Shown: positions 7,167 to 15,688 of the stretch, piece by piece
How positions within the stretch are numbered: the first letter of the stretch is position 1
Layout: each line of letters opens with the position of its first letter
Assembly: GCA_049613665.1 (NCBI GenBank)
Contig: JBMZCV010000105.1
Location: 1-18,266 of the forward strand
Length of the DNA stretch: 18,266 bases
Direction of reading: 5' to 3'
Source of the DNA: JBMZCV01 sp049613665
GTDB taxonomy: Bacteria; Bacteroidota; Bacteroidia; Chitinophagales; UBA2359
Made by a program: the position numbers and the translations under genes
The notes under the pieces: generated by a model
Seen by the model: only the letters and a program-made list of their open reading frames with translations
Database searches by the model: none
Told to the model about the DNA's origin: nothing

Positions 7167-7274
7167 TATAAAGTTTGCAAATATTGGTCACCTTAGCCTA
7201 AAAAAAATAGTATGTTTAAGCTTTTGATAAAAAAATGTATAAATGTCCGAACTATTGGATAAAAAAATAAAATC

Positions 7275-7775
7275 ATGAATGAAAATAAAATTTTAGACCA
7301 AATAGAAAGTAAAATTTTTACGAAAGAAAATTGCGGCAAGCAAATAGAAATTTGGAAACAGCAGAATGAAACAATTGTTTTTACAAATGGCTGTTTTGAT
7401 TGGCTACATCGTGGGCATATCGAATCGCTAACAATGACTTCGCAGTATGCCGACAAACTTGTTTTGGGCTTAAACAGCGATGCTTCTGTCAAGCGTTTGA
7501 AAGGCGAAACAAGGCCTATCAATTCGGAAAAACAACGAGCTTTGCTTTTGGCGAGCTTTAGTTTTATTGATGCAATTGTTATTTTTGAAGAAGACACACC
7601 TTTGAATTTGATAAAAATAGTTGAACCAAATGTTTTGATAAAAGGCGGCGATTATGAAATAAAAAATATTGTAGGTGCTGATTTTGTGCTGCAAAATGGA
7701 GGCAAGGTTTTGACAATTCCATTTATTTCGCAAACATCAACAACGAAAATATTGCAAAAAATAGGGTATGAATAA
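7275..7775 (+). CDS. rfaE2: D-glycero-beta-D-manno-heptose 1-phosphate adenylyltransferase (stand-alone RfaE2)
   Basis: The 166-residue enzyme transfers AMP from ATP to heptose 1-phosphate to make ADP-heptose for the lipopolysaccharide core. The nucleotidyltransferase signature is FTNGCFDWLHRGH (about 35-48), followed by LVLGLNSDASVKRLKGETRPIN, the acidic IFEEDTPLNLI segment, IKGGDY, IVGAD and the closing TSTTKIL. The N-terminal kinase domain present in fused HldE is absent and its length fits the separate RfaE2 form, so the kinase (RfaE1) should be elsewhere. The upstream box TATGTTTA (7211-7218) is one base from the Bacteroidota -7 consensus. It is probably monocistronic: about 195 bp separate it from argS. 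Confidence 0.94.
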   Translation: MNENKILDQIESKIFTKENCGKQIEIWKQQNETIVFTNGCFDWLHRGHIESLTMTSQYADKLVLGLNSDASVKRLKGETRPINSEKQRALLLASFSFIDAIVIFEEDTPLNLIKIVEPNVLIKGGDYEIKNIVGADFVLQNGGKVLTIPFISQTSTTKILQKIGYE

Positions 7776-7900
7776 TAGTTTTTAGTGTTGAATTTTTGGT
7801 TTTTAGTTGTTAAAATTGTTGAATTTTCAATATCATATTTATTTTTTTGAACCAAAAGATAAAATTTAAACAGCATCTAAAAAAAACAACACAATTTTCT

Positions 7901-7908
7901 TATTTTTG
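7901..7908 (+). promoter_or_regulatory. Candidate -7 promoter element for argS
   Basis: TATTTTTG fits TAnnTTTG, 62 bp before the argS start. No TTTG occurs at 19-21 bp upstream, so support rests on the -7 box and its position only. Confidence 0.4.
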
Positions 7909-7970
7909 CGAACTCAAAATTAGAAACAAAGGTTTAGGAATATATAAAAGACATTAAAAAGTTTGTAATC

Positions 7971-9746
7971 ATGAATATAGAATTGGGATTAAAGCAGGCT
8001 ACTATGCAGGCCATCGAAGCCTTATATGGGCAAGAAATTTCGGAAAAACAGGTAAATATCAACGAAACAAGAAAGGAATATGCAGGAGATTTGACTATTC
8101 TTGTGTTTCCTTTTACAAGAATGGCACGCAAAAAACCAGAGCAAGTTGGGCAGGAAATTGGCACATTTTTGAAAGAAAACTTAGCTTATATCGCCGATTT
8201 TAATGTGATTAAAGGCTTTTTGAATCTCGAAATAAAAGATAGCTATTGGACACAAGTTTTTAATGATGTAGCAGCAAATAAAAATTATGGTCAGCACGAC
8301 AGCACAGGCCAAAAAGTAGTGTTGGAATATGTAGGGCCAAACACAAATAAGCCTTTGCATCTTGGACATTTGCGTAATATGTTTCTTGGGCATTCGGTGG
8401 CGGCTATCCTTTCGGCTTATGGACATGAGGTGCATAAAGTGAATATTTATAACGACAGAGGTATTGCGATTTGCAAATCTATGGTAGCGTGGAAATGGCT
8501 GGCTAACAAAACAACACCAGAAACGGAAAACATGAAAGGCGACCATTTTGTGGGTGCTTATTATGTGAAATATGACCAAGTTTTTCGTAGCGAAGTAGCT
8601 GCATTGGTGGCTGAAGGTATGGAAAGAAAGGAAGCAGAGAAAAAAGCACCGATTTATTTGGCAGCACAGCGAATGTTGGTGGCGTGGGAAGCTGGCGACA
8701 AAGAAGTGATTGAGCTTTGGAAAATGATGAATAACTGGGTGTATGCAGGTATTCAAAAAACCTACGACAAAGTAGGTGTAACTTTTGAAAAAGATTATTG
8801 CGAATCGGAATACTATTTGCGAGGCAAAGAAATGGCAGATGCTGGCTTGAAAGATGGTATTGCTTACAAAAAAGATGACGGTTCGGTTTGGATAGATTTG
8901 GAAAAAGAGAAGCTAGACCAAAAATTGTTGTTGAGAAAAGACGGCACTTCGGTGTATATTACGCAAGATTTGGCGGTTGCCGAGCAGCGTTTTCAAGACT
9001 TCGACATGGATAAATCTATTTATGTGGTGGGCAAAGAGCAAGAATATCATTTCAAGGTGTTGCAAGCTACTTTGAAGCGTTTTGGCAAGTCGTATGCAGC
9101 AGGCATTTATCATTTGTCGTATGGCATGGTAGATTTGCCAGAAGGAAAAATGAAATCGAGAGAAGGAACAGTTGTCGATGCCGACGATTTGATTCAAAAT
9201 ATGATTGATACTGCCGAGCAACATACAAGCGAATTGGGCAAAACAGAAGGCTTTTCGCCTGAAGAAGCCAAACATTTGTATGAAATTATCGGTTTGGGAG
9301 CTTTGAAATATTTTATTTTGAAGGTAAATGCCAAAAAACGTATGTTGTTTAATCCGAAAGAATCGATTGATTTTCTTGGACATACAGGGCCATTTATTCA
9401 ATATAGCTATGCTAGAATTCAATCTATTTTGCGAAAGTTTGAAGGCAATTATGAGCAAGTTTTTGAGACAGAAAAGCTAGAAGCTTGGGAAAAGCAACTC
9501 ATTATCATGCAATACAATTTCAAAACAGCGATTGCGGATTCTGCCAAAGCACACGACCCTGCTGTGATTGCAAACTATGCTTACTTTTTGGCAAAAACTT
9601 ATAATAAATTTTATGCCGAATTGCCGATTTTGAACAATGAGGAGGAAAAAATCAATGCTTTTCGTGTGGCTTTGTCAGCAAAAACGGCTCAAATTTTGCA
9701 TACTGCTATGAACTTGCTTGGCATTAATGTGCCAGAAAGAATGTAA
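7971..9746 (+). CDS. argS: Arginyl-tRNA synthetase
   Basis: This 591-residue cytoplasmic class I synthetase charges tRNA-Arg. The N-terminal Add-1 domain recognises the tRNA D-loop (about 1-110). The HIGH signature appears as PLHLGHLRN (about residue 127 on), followed by HKVNIYNDRG. The KMSKS counterpart is GKMKSREGTVVDADD (about 390-405), and the C-terminal DALR anticodon-binding helical domain starts near GPFIQYSYARIQSILRK. The protein ends in the usual LLGINVPERM. Length and motifs are complete. Its codon use includes more G/C third positions than the neighbouring accessory genes, as expected of a well-expressed gene. Confidence 0.98.
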   Translation: MNIELGLKQATMQAIEALYGQEISEKQVNINETRKEYAGDLTILVFPFTRMARKKPEQVGQEIGTFLKENLAYIADFNVIKGFLNLEIKDSYWTQVFNDVAANKNYGQHDSTGQKVVLEYVGPNTNKPLHLGHLRNMFLGHSVAAILSAYGHEVHKVNIYNDRGIAICKSMVAWKWLANKTTPETENMKGDHFVGAYYVKYDQVFRSEVAALVAEGMERKEAEKKAPIYLAAQRMLVAWEAGDKEVIELWKMMNNWVYAGIQKTYDKVGVTFEKDYCESEYYLRGKEMADAGLKDGIAYKKDDGSVWIDLEKEKLDQKLLLRKDGTSVYITQDLAVAEQRFQDFDMDKSIYVVGKEQEYHFKVLQATLKRFGKSYAAGIYHLSYGMVDLPEGKMKSREGTVVDADDLIQNMIDTAEQHTSELGKTEGFSPEEAKHLYEIIGLGALKYFILKVNAKKRMLFNPKESIDFLGHTGPFIQYSYARIQSILRKFEGNYEQVFETEKLEAWEKQLIIMQYNFKTAIADSAKAHDPAVIANYAYFLAKTYNKFYAELPILNNEEEKINAFRVALSAKTAQILHTAMNLLGINVPERM

Positions 9747-9847
9747 AATTTAGCAAAAAAAGTGAACTATTATGTCCATTTTTTGCGTTATAAAAAGTAG
9801 CATTTCTAAATAGAAAAAATTAAATATCTTAAAATATACCTAAAATT

Positions 9848-10327
9848 ATGTCTAACTTTTCAGATTTATTCGGCGAAATTTCTAAAGACCTCAACAAAGG
9901 TTTTGAAACATTGAACAAAAGTGTAAGCGACTTGCTCAACAATGCAACAGGTGCTGAGGAAACGCAAGATACAGCAACGACAAACAAAGCTGGCTTTACT
10001 GTGCCGCTCATCAATATCGTTGAAACGCCAGATAGCTTTCGAGTAGAAGTAGCGGCACCAGGCTACGAAAAAAAGAATTTCAAGTTGCAAATCGAAAATG
10101 ATGCTTTGATTATTAAAGGCAAGAAAACTGCTGTTCAAGAAAACAAAGGCGAAACTTATTTGATGCAAGAACACAAGTATGATGAGTTTAAGCGTTCTTT
10201 TTCTTTGAACGAAAAAATCAATGCTACAAAAATTACGGCTGCTTACAAAGATGGCATTTTATATGTTACTTTGGGCAAAAAGAATGAGTTTATTCAAGCT
10301 CATGATTTAGATATTGATATTTTTTAG
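9848..10327 (+). CDS. Small heat-shock protein (Hsp20/alpha-crystallin family)
   Basis: This 159-residue ATP-independent holdase prevents aggregation of unfolding proteins in the cytoplasm. A variable N-terminal arm (about 1-48) precedes the alpha-crystallin domain (about 49-145: VPLINIVETPDSFRVEVAAPGYEKKNF, then the A-x-x-x-x-G-I-L pattern in AAYKDGILYVTL). A short tail, DLDIDIF, supplies the I-x-I/V-like anchor used in oligomer assembly. The gene lies 101 bp after argS and ends at a strong terminator. No CIRCE element or other heat-shock operator was recognised upstream. Confidence 0.96.
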   Translation: MSNFSDLFGEISKDLNKGFETLNKSVSDLLNNATGAEETQDTATTNKAGFTVPLINIVETPDSFRVEVAAPGYEKKNFKLQIENDALIIKGKKTAVQENKGETYLMQEHKYDEFKRSFSLNEKINATKITAAYKDGILYVTLGKKNEFIQAHDLDIDIF

Positions 10328-10356
10328 GAAATAACAGCATATGTATTTTAGCAAAA

Positions 10357-10397
10357 AAGGAAACCGAATTTATTGTAATTTGGTTTCCTTTTTTTTG
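10357..10397 (+). terminator. Intrinsic terminator after the Hsp20 gene
   Basis: A 14-bp stem (aaggaaaccgaatt, 10357-10370, against aatttggtttcctt, 10377-10390) with one G-T wobble and a 6-nt loop is followed by a run of eight T. It separates the heat-shock gene from the restriction-modification unit. Confidence 0.92.
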
Positions 10398-10479
10398 ACA
10401 CTATCGTTTGTATAATTAGATTTTTCTATTAAAATTATCGTTTTATAAATAATTTTATTAATTTTAGCCTAAAAATATT

Positions 10480-11568
10480 ATGAAAGAAAGCAAAGTCCAT
10501 GACCTTTTGCTAAAAAATAAAGAAATTCAGCAAGACCTTCAAGCTATTTTAGGTATAAAAGAATTTGAACTTATACATGAAGATACTTATATTAATGGCA
10601 TTACGGTTGATTTTACACTTTTGTACAAACAAAAAATCAAGGCATTAATAGAATGCAAAGCAGGCAATATTAATGTTACAGACTATGTTCGAGGTATTGG
10701 ACAATTATTGCAATATGAATATTTTTTTGAGGAAAATATATCACCTAAATCTTTTCCGTATAGTGAAGCTTTTTATGCTATTTTGTTTTTTCCATCTTCT
10801 GTTATTAAAAATAATGCCTTTAATATTGGGCGTTTCAAATATCCTAAGAATACGCTTTTAATAGAACTAAATGAAAAAAGTAGTGTTATTAGAGCCATTA
10901 CAAATAAAGAATTAGGCAAATTAAAAGAGGCAAAAGAGAAAAAACTGATAACTATTTCTCAATATTATATTCGAGATAACCGTTTGTATGAGTTGTATCT
11001 TTTATTGCGATATGTTAGTTATTTAAAAATGAAAGGTGTCAATAATTGTGATAGAAAAAAGGTTGAACTTGAATTTTTGCGTCAGTTGGAAACTCCAAAC
11101 AATAAAAATTGGCGAAATGCTTTTATTGCTTTAGCTTCTTTAGGATTTATTGATGGCAATAACTTACCAACTGCTTCGGGTAGCCGTTTTGCTCATTTAG
11201 ATTTTGCCGAATTTGCTTACGAATTGTTTGATTCTTATTTACAACCTTATTTTCAAGAGGTTTATGAATGTTTTGAAGATAAGAAAATCATCAATTTCAA
11301 TAACCCTTCATTTTGCAAAAAAATACAGAAAAAATATCAAGGAAAAGATGTACTATTTCTAACAGAATCGGCAGGACGCTATATTTCGAGTTGGCTCAAT
11401 ATTATGCGTGACGATTTTGGCTTTATTGATTTTAAAGCTAGAAGTTCAGAACGACATTTAATATATCCACTTCCTGATTTGAATAAAAATGCTGCTATCA
11501 AGTATATTAAAAAATATAGCAAGGCTTATGATTATATCGAAAAATACAAAAATTTACTAAAAGCATGA
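10480..11568 (+). CDS. Putative type II restriction endonuclease, PD-(D/E)XK fold
   Basis: This 362-residue protein shows, near its N-terminus, a nuclease core: GITVDF (Asp 44), a beta strand ending IECK (Glu 58, Lys 60), and a following helix with Q-x-x-x-Y (Gln 75, Tyr 79), the motif III of RecB-like PD-(D/E)XK enzymes. Glu 34 could be a further metal ligand. The C-terminal half is helical, with a segment (LASLGFIDGNNLPTASGSRFA) that looks like a winged helix and may read the DNA site. It overlaps the methyltransferase gene by ATGA, the usual coupling of a restriction pair. I cannot assign it to a named endonuclease family or give a recognition site. The nuclease call is strong; the type II call rests on the neighbour. 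Confidence 0.8.
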   Translation: MKESKVHDLLLKNKEIQQDLQAILGIKEFELIHEDTYINGITVDFTLLYKQKIKALIECKAGNINVTDYVRGIGQLLQYEYFFEENISPKSFPYSEAFYAILFFPSSVIKNNAFNIGRFKYPKNTLLIELNEKSSVIRAITNKELGKLKEAKEKKLITISQYYIRDNRLYELYLLLRYVSYLKMKGVNNCDRKKVELEFLRQLETPNNKNWRNAFIALASLGFIDGNNLPTASGSRFAHLDFAEFAYELFDSYLQPYFQEVYECFEDKKIINFNNPSFCKKIQKKYQGKDVLFLTESAGRYISSWLNIMRDDFGFIDFKARSSERHLIYPLPDLNKNAAIKYIKKYSKAYDYIEKYKNLLKA

Positions 11569-12845
11569 AAACATATACTATTGCAGAAACATTTGTTGGA
11601 GCTGGTGGTGCTCATATTGGTTTCAAACAAAAAGGATTTAAAACACTTTATGTAAATGATATAAATAAAGATTGTTTAGATACTTTGCTTTTAAATAACC
11701 CAGAAATAAAAGAAAATGCTCACATTGACCATCGCAATATTATTGACATAGATACTAACACTTTTTTGTCAAATGTTGGGCTAAAACCTAATATGGTAGA
11801 TGTTTTTTTTGGTGGTATTGTATGCAAAGGATTTAGTTTGGCTGGTGAACGCTCTCCTAATGATGAAAGAAATTATTTTTATCACAAACAAATTGAACTT
11901 GTTTCAAAAATGAAGCCTGTAATTAGCATCATTGAAAATGTACCAGGAATTTTGAATGCTACGGTTTTATCTCCAGAAACACCAATAGAATTTAAAGAAA
12001 AAGTAAATAAAGTTTGGCAAGAGTTAGAAAATTATAAAGGAAAAAAAGCAGAACTACGCAAAAAAGACGCTATAACAGAAGAGTTTTTGAATTTTGGAAA
12101 ACAATTACGCAAACAAAAAGTGGAAATTGTTAAGGAAATGAAGGAAAAAAAGTATTTAAGTTCGGTAATGGATGATATTTGTAAACTATACGAAAATATA
12201 GGCTACAAAGTCAGCTATCAAATCTTAAATGCGGCTTGGTATGGTAGTGGTACAAAACGACAGCGTGTTATAATAGTAGCGGTAAGAAATGATGTGAATC
12301 AAGATTTTATTTTTCCTAAACCAACACATTTTCTTGAAACTTTGAAAAAACATTTTTTGGAAGAATGGAAACCCTTAATTCCAAATTTGAAAAAAGCATT
12401 AACCGTTGGCGATTGTTTGGCACATATTGACTATAATGATAAAAGCGATATCGATAATAGGCCAATGAATCATGCTGCGAAAACAGTAAAAAGATTTAAA
12501 TATATTTTGGAAGGTGAATCAATTGTGAAAACTATGCACTTGTTACCAAAAGAATTAAAAATTAGTAAGTTTTATTCAAGAGGTAGCACGATGCGTTTGC
12601 ACAATGATAAAAGTTGTCCAACTTTAGTACCAGGCCATAGCAATTTTCCTGTTCACCCAAAACAACATAGAAGCATTACTGTTCGTGAAGCTGCTTGTAT
12701 TACAGGTTTTCCTATGAATTATACTTTTATTGGCAATCATTCTAAACGCTGCGAACATGTTGGAAATGCAGTTCCACCACCTTTAGCTACTGCTTTAGCC
12801 CAATCATGTGTTGAATTGTTGGATAAATTTTATAGAAAAAAATAG
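11565..12845 (+). CDS. DNA cytosine-5 methyltransferase of the restriction-modification pair
   Basis: This 426-residue enzyme transfers methyl from S-adenosylmethionine to C5 of cytosine. Motif I is FVGAGG (10-15); motif IV is GGIVCKGFS with catalytic Cys 87; motif VI is ENVPG (Glu 124); motif VIII is GTKRQRV (Arg 232, Arg 234); motif IX is SITVREAACITGFP; motif X is HVGNAVPPPLA. Two oddities: motif IV has Val and Lys where nearly all family members have Pro-Cys-Gln, and about 65 extra charged, probably coiled-coil residues (about 140-205) separate motifs VI and VIII. All other catalytic residues remain, so it is probably active, protecting host DNA from the adjacent nuclease. The ATG overlaps the nuclease stop codon. 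The target site is unknown. Confidence 0.95.
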   Translation: MKTYTIAETFVGAGGAHIGFKQKGFKTLYVNDINKDCLDTLLLNNPEIKENAHIDHRNIIDIDTNTFLSNVGLKPNMVDVFFGGIVCKGFSLAGERSPNDERNYFYHKQIELVSKMKPVISIIENVPGILNATVLSPETPIEFKEKVNKVWQELENYKGKKAELRKKDAITEEFLNFGKQLRKQKVEIVKEMKEKKYLSSVMDDICKLYENIGYKVSYQILNAAWYGSGTKRQRVIIVAVRNDVNQDFIFPKPTHFLETLKKHFLEEWKPLIPNLKKALTVGDCLAHIDYNDKSDIDNRPMNHAAKTVKRFKYILEGESIVKTMHLLPKELKISKFYSRGSTMRLHNDKSCPTLVPGHSNFPVHPKQHRSITVREAACITGFPMNYTFIGNHSKRCEHVGNAVPPPLATALAQSCVELLDKFYRKK

Positions 12846-12865
12846 AAATACTTATCATTTTTACC

Positions 12866-12919
12866 AAACAAGCACCGAAAAAAGCCAATATTAGCTCTTT
12901 CGGTGCTTGTTTTTTTTTC
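12866..12919 (+). terminator. Intrinsic terminator after the methyltransferase gene
   Basis: A perfect 15-bp stem (12866-12880 against 12898-12912; core caagcaccgaaa / tttcggtgcttg) with a 17-nt loop is followed by a long T run on the plus strand. It separates the restriction unit from the convergent T9SS cargo gene and may also stop leftward transcripts less efficiently. Confidence 0.92.
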
Positions 12920-12938
12920 TGAAAAAATAAAACCCTAA

Positions 12939-15503
12939 TTATCTGATTAATGTAACATTTCCTTTATGCAATTTCGTTTGCTCACTTCCTGTTTCCAAGT
13001 ATTCTACAAAATAAACATAAACACCTATATTTTGCTCCACATCATTATAAAAGCCGTTCCAACCTAAAGTAGCATCACCACTTTTGTAATCATAAACTTT
13101 ATTTCCCCAACGATTGTACACTTGAAAGCTCAAAATCTCATCAATATCTCTGCCATTAATGCTCAATATATCGTTTATGCCATCGTCATTTGGCGAAAAA
13201 GCACTTGGTACTAAAATAACAGGAGGAGGAATCACAACAACATCTACCGAAATGCTACTAACGCAAGCCAATTCGGTAGTAACTTCTGCTGTATAAATAG
13301 TAGTATAAGAAGGCCTAGCTGTTACAGTTTCAGTATTGCCATTGCTCAAACTTTCGGTTGGCGACCATGCAATTGTTGCACCTGTTGGCACGCCTGATAG
13401 CGTAAGCTGAACGCTACCACCTTGCACAATAGTATCTGGTTCGCTGATGCTCAAAACAGGCGGCACATCTACTAAAACATCGACTGCATCACTACTTGTA
13501 CAGCCAAAAGCATCGGTAACAAGCAAAGTATAAGTTTGTGTAATAGCTATGCTAGTAGCCGAAAGTTGTAATTGTGGTTCTGCCGAAGAGCTATCATTTA
13601 AGCCAATGCTAGGTTGCCACAAGTAAGTATGGTCATCTATTCGTGGCGTTCCTAAAGCAACATCAAGTGTTTCGCACTCGCTAAAATCACTACCTGCATC
13701 TGCCAAAACGCTATGTATTAAAACAGTTTTGCTCACAATTTGCTCACAAGAGCCAGAACTTACCGTTACAGAATATACCGTATTTTCTGTTGCTGAAACC
13801 AAAGGAGTAGGACAATCTGTGCAACTCAAACCAGCAGTTGGCGACCAAATATAATTTTCTGCACCAGACAAGTCAAATTGCAACTCTGTGCCTAAACATA
13901 AACTCGTTGTGTCGGAAACCAAGCCAAAATCACTACCACCTACTGTAATATTTACGGTAAATTCTTCTTCACAACCAATAATATCAAACATCGTAACAGT
14001 ATAGGTAGCAGATGTTGTGCCACTAAAAACAGGATTTTCACAATTGGTACAGCTCAAATTGTCGGCTGGCGACCAGGTAGGAAAGTATGCTCCTGTTCCT
14101 GTTGCACTTAGTTCGGCAGTTTGGCCTTCGCAAATATTATATTCGGTAGTCACATTAGGGGCAAAATCATCGCCCATCAAAATCTGAACTTGAACACTAT
14201 CGAGACAAGGGCCAATTGCAGTATAAGCCGTATAAGTAATGCTTTGTCGAGTTGGAATATTGGCGATAGGTGTGCAACTATTTGGGTCGTCGAGAAAATC
14301 GGTGGGAGACCACGAGCAGTTGATACCACCCGAAACGAGTAGTTGTATATCTTCATTCGGACACACCTGAATAGGGTCTGGGCCAATAGCTACGATATTG
14401 TCTTGAATCATGATTTGAACACTATCGGTTGTAGTCGTACAAAAACCTGTATTGGTAATGACTAATTCTACCAACTCTGGCCCTTCGAGAATACCATCTG
14501 CAATAGGAGTTAGAATAATCTGAACAGTTGTATCTCCAGGAAGCAAAATGATACTATCTGGAATTTCGACATAATCTACCCCATTTTCGGCTGTTCCTCC
14601 AACATTAAAATAAACGATAGCTGTATCATTGGAAGCAATATCGACATCAAAATTGATGATACCTTCTATGCAACCTTCTACTGCACTCTCAAAACCAGCA
14701 TCGGCAAGAGCAGTAGTCGCACTTAGCGTCACATTATTAGTCGTTAAGCTTCCTGCTTCTATAAAAACGCCAGAGTCTAATGAACCATCTAAATCATCGG
14801 CAACAACAAGTTTTAAAGTGTAAGTTTCGCAAGGAGTAACTGCTTTTTTAGCTTCTAAAACGGTTGTAAAACCATCATATTGAATAACGGTATCGTCTGT
14901 AAATTGAGGACCAAATAAACCATCACCATTATCAACATAATATTCGGAGTTATCAAAATTATTGACATTATTAATCGTAACAGGAATGGTTGTGTTTGGT
15001 ATAAAAGCAATATTTTGGAAAGGAACTCCAGGCCCTTCTATATAAAAAGCAAATACATCGTTGAACGAGTCGACAAATTCGAGATATTCTTCTGAGCCGA
15101 AAACATAATTAAATTTTAAAGTATCAGAAGCAACTTCTACATCAAAATAAACAGCACAGGCATCATTCGTACCCAAAACGCCAGCAATTTGGTCGAGGTC
15201 AGGGTCTCCTAAAGTTCCGTTAGCACCTGTTATGCCGCCATTATTGTTAGGGCCAATAGCATTTTCAATAGTGCCAGAAGTCAATATTAATCCAGAGTTC
15301 ATGCCTACATTAGAATTTTGGCCATTGAAAGTACCATAAGCACCATCAGGACATTCAAAAATAATATTGCTGACCACAACACCTTCGCCAGCCAATGACT
15401 GCACCATTTCATCATCTGTTTGGCTATTATCTACCACTAATTGGGCATGTAAGTCTGCAAAATATATGAGAAAAAATAAAGTTAGAAAAAAGTAACGTAT
15501 CAT
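12939..15503 (-). CDS. Secreted T9SS cargo: choice-of-anchor L domain, Calx-beta-like domain, Ig-like repeats, type B sorting domain
   Basis: This 854-residue protein has a Sec signal peptide (MIRYFFLTLFFLIYFADLHA). A choice-of-anchor L domain (about 25-255) is marked by GLILTSG and DTLKFNYVFGSEEYLEFV. A Calx-beta-like domain (about 270-350) contains GVDYVEIPDSIILLPGD. About five repeats of 75-85 residues follow, each with WSP/WQP-x3-4-L and a TYT/VYSVT strand; some carry Cys pairs (LSCTNC, LSCTDC). The C-terminus (about 766-854; VPSAFSPNDDGIND ... VYNRWGNKVY ... GVYVYFV) is the CHU_C gliding-associated type B sorting signal, which directs export by the type IX system. It is probably a cell-surface or released adhesin-like protein. 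Ligand unknown. Confidence 0.95.
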   Translation of the reverse strand: MIRYFFLTLFFLIYFADLHAQLVVDNSQTDDEMVQSLAGEGVVVSNIIFECPDGAYGTFNGQNSNVGMNSGLILTSGTIENAIGPNNNGGITGANGTLGDPDLDQIAGVLGTNDACAVYFDVEVASDTLKFNYVFGSEEYLEFVDSFNDVFAFYIEGPGVPFQNIAFIPNTTIPVTINNVNNFDNSEYYVDNGDGLFGPQFTDDTVIQYDGFTTVLEAKKAVTPCETYTLKLVVADDLDGSLDSGVFIEAGSLTTNNVTLSATTALADAGFESAVEGCIEGIINFDVDIASNDTAIVYFNVGGTAENGVDYVEIPDSIILLPGDTTVQIILTPIADGILEGPELVELVITNTGFCTTTTDSVQIMIQDNIVAIGPDPIQVCPNEDIQLLVSGGINCSWSPTDFLDDPNSCTPIANIPTRQSITYTAYTAIGPCLDSVQVQILMGDDFAPNVTTEYNICEGQTAELSATGTGAYFPTWSPADNLSCTNCENPVFSGTTSATYTVTMFDIIGCEEEFTVNITVGGSDFGLVSDTTSLCLGTELQFDLSGAENYIWSPTAGLSCTDCPTPLVSATENTVYSVTVSSGSCEQIVSKTVLIHSVLADAGSDFSECETLDVALGTPRIDDHTYLWQPSIGLNDSSSAEPQLQLSATSIAITQTYTLLVTDAFGCTSSDAVDVLVDVPPVLSISEPDTIVQGGSVQLTLSGVPTGATIAWSPTESLSNGNTETVTARPSYTTIYTAEVTTELACVSSISVDVVVIPPPVILVPSAFSPNDDGINDILSINGRDIDEILSFQVYNRWGNKVYDYKSGDATLGWNGFYNDVEQNIGVYVYFVEYLETGSEQTKLHKGNVTLIR

Positions 15504-15688
15504 AATTTTAAATTCTTTGTTTTTTTTGGTTAGAATAATTGGTTTTTTTGTAATTCAAAAAAAATATAGGTATGTTTCCAGAAAAATAAAATGCTATTCA
15601 AAGTTAGTATAAAAACGCAACTTTGCCAATCCTTGCTTGCGAAATACTAATGCTAAGGTATTTTCTTTGACAAAAAAAGTATATAACA

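Noticed and set aside
8181..9458. Open frames on the minus strand opposite argS
   Set aside because: They are His/Phe/Ser-rich with no domain pattern, and the plus strand has a complete arginyl-tRNA synthetase; they are antisense shadows.
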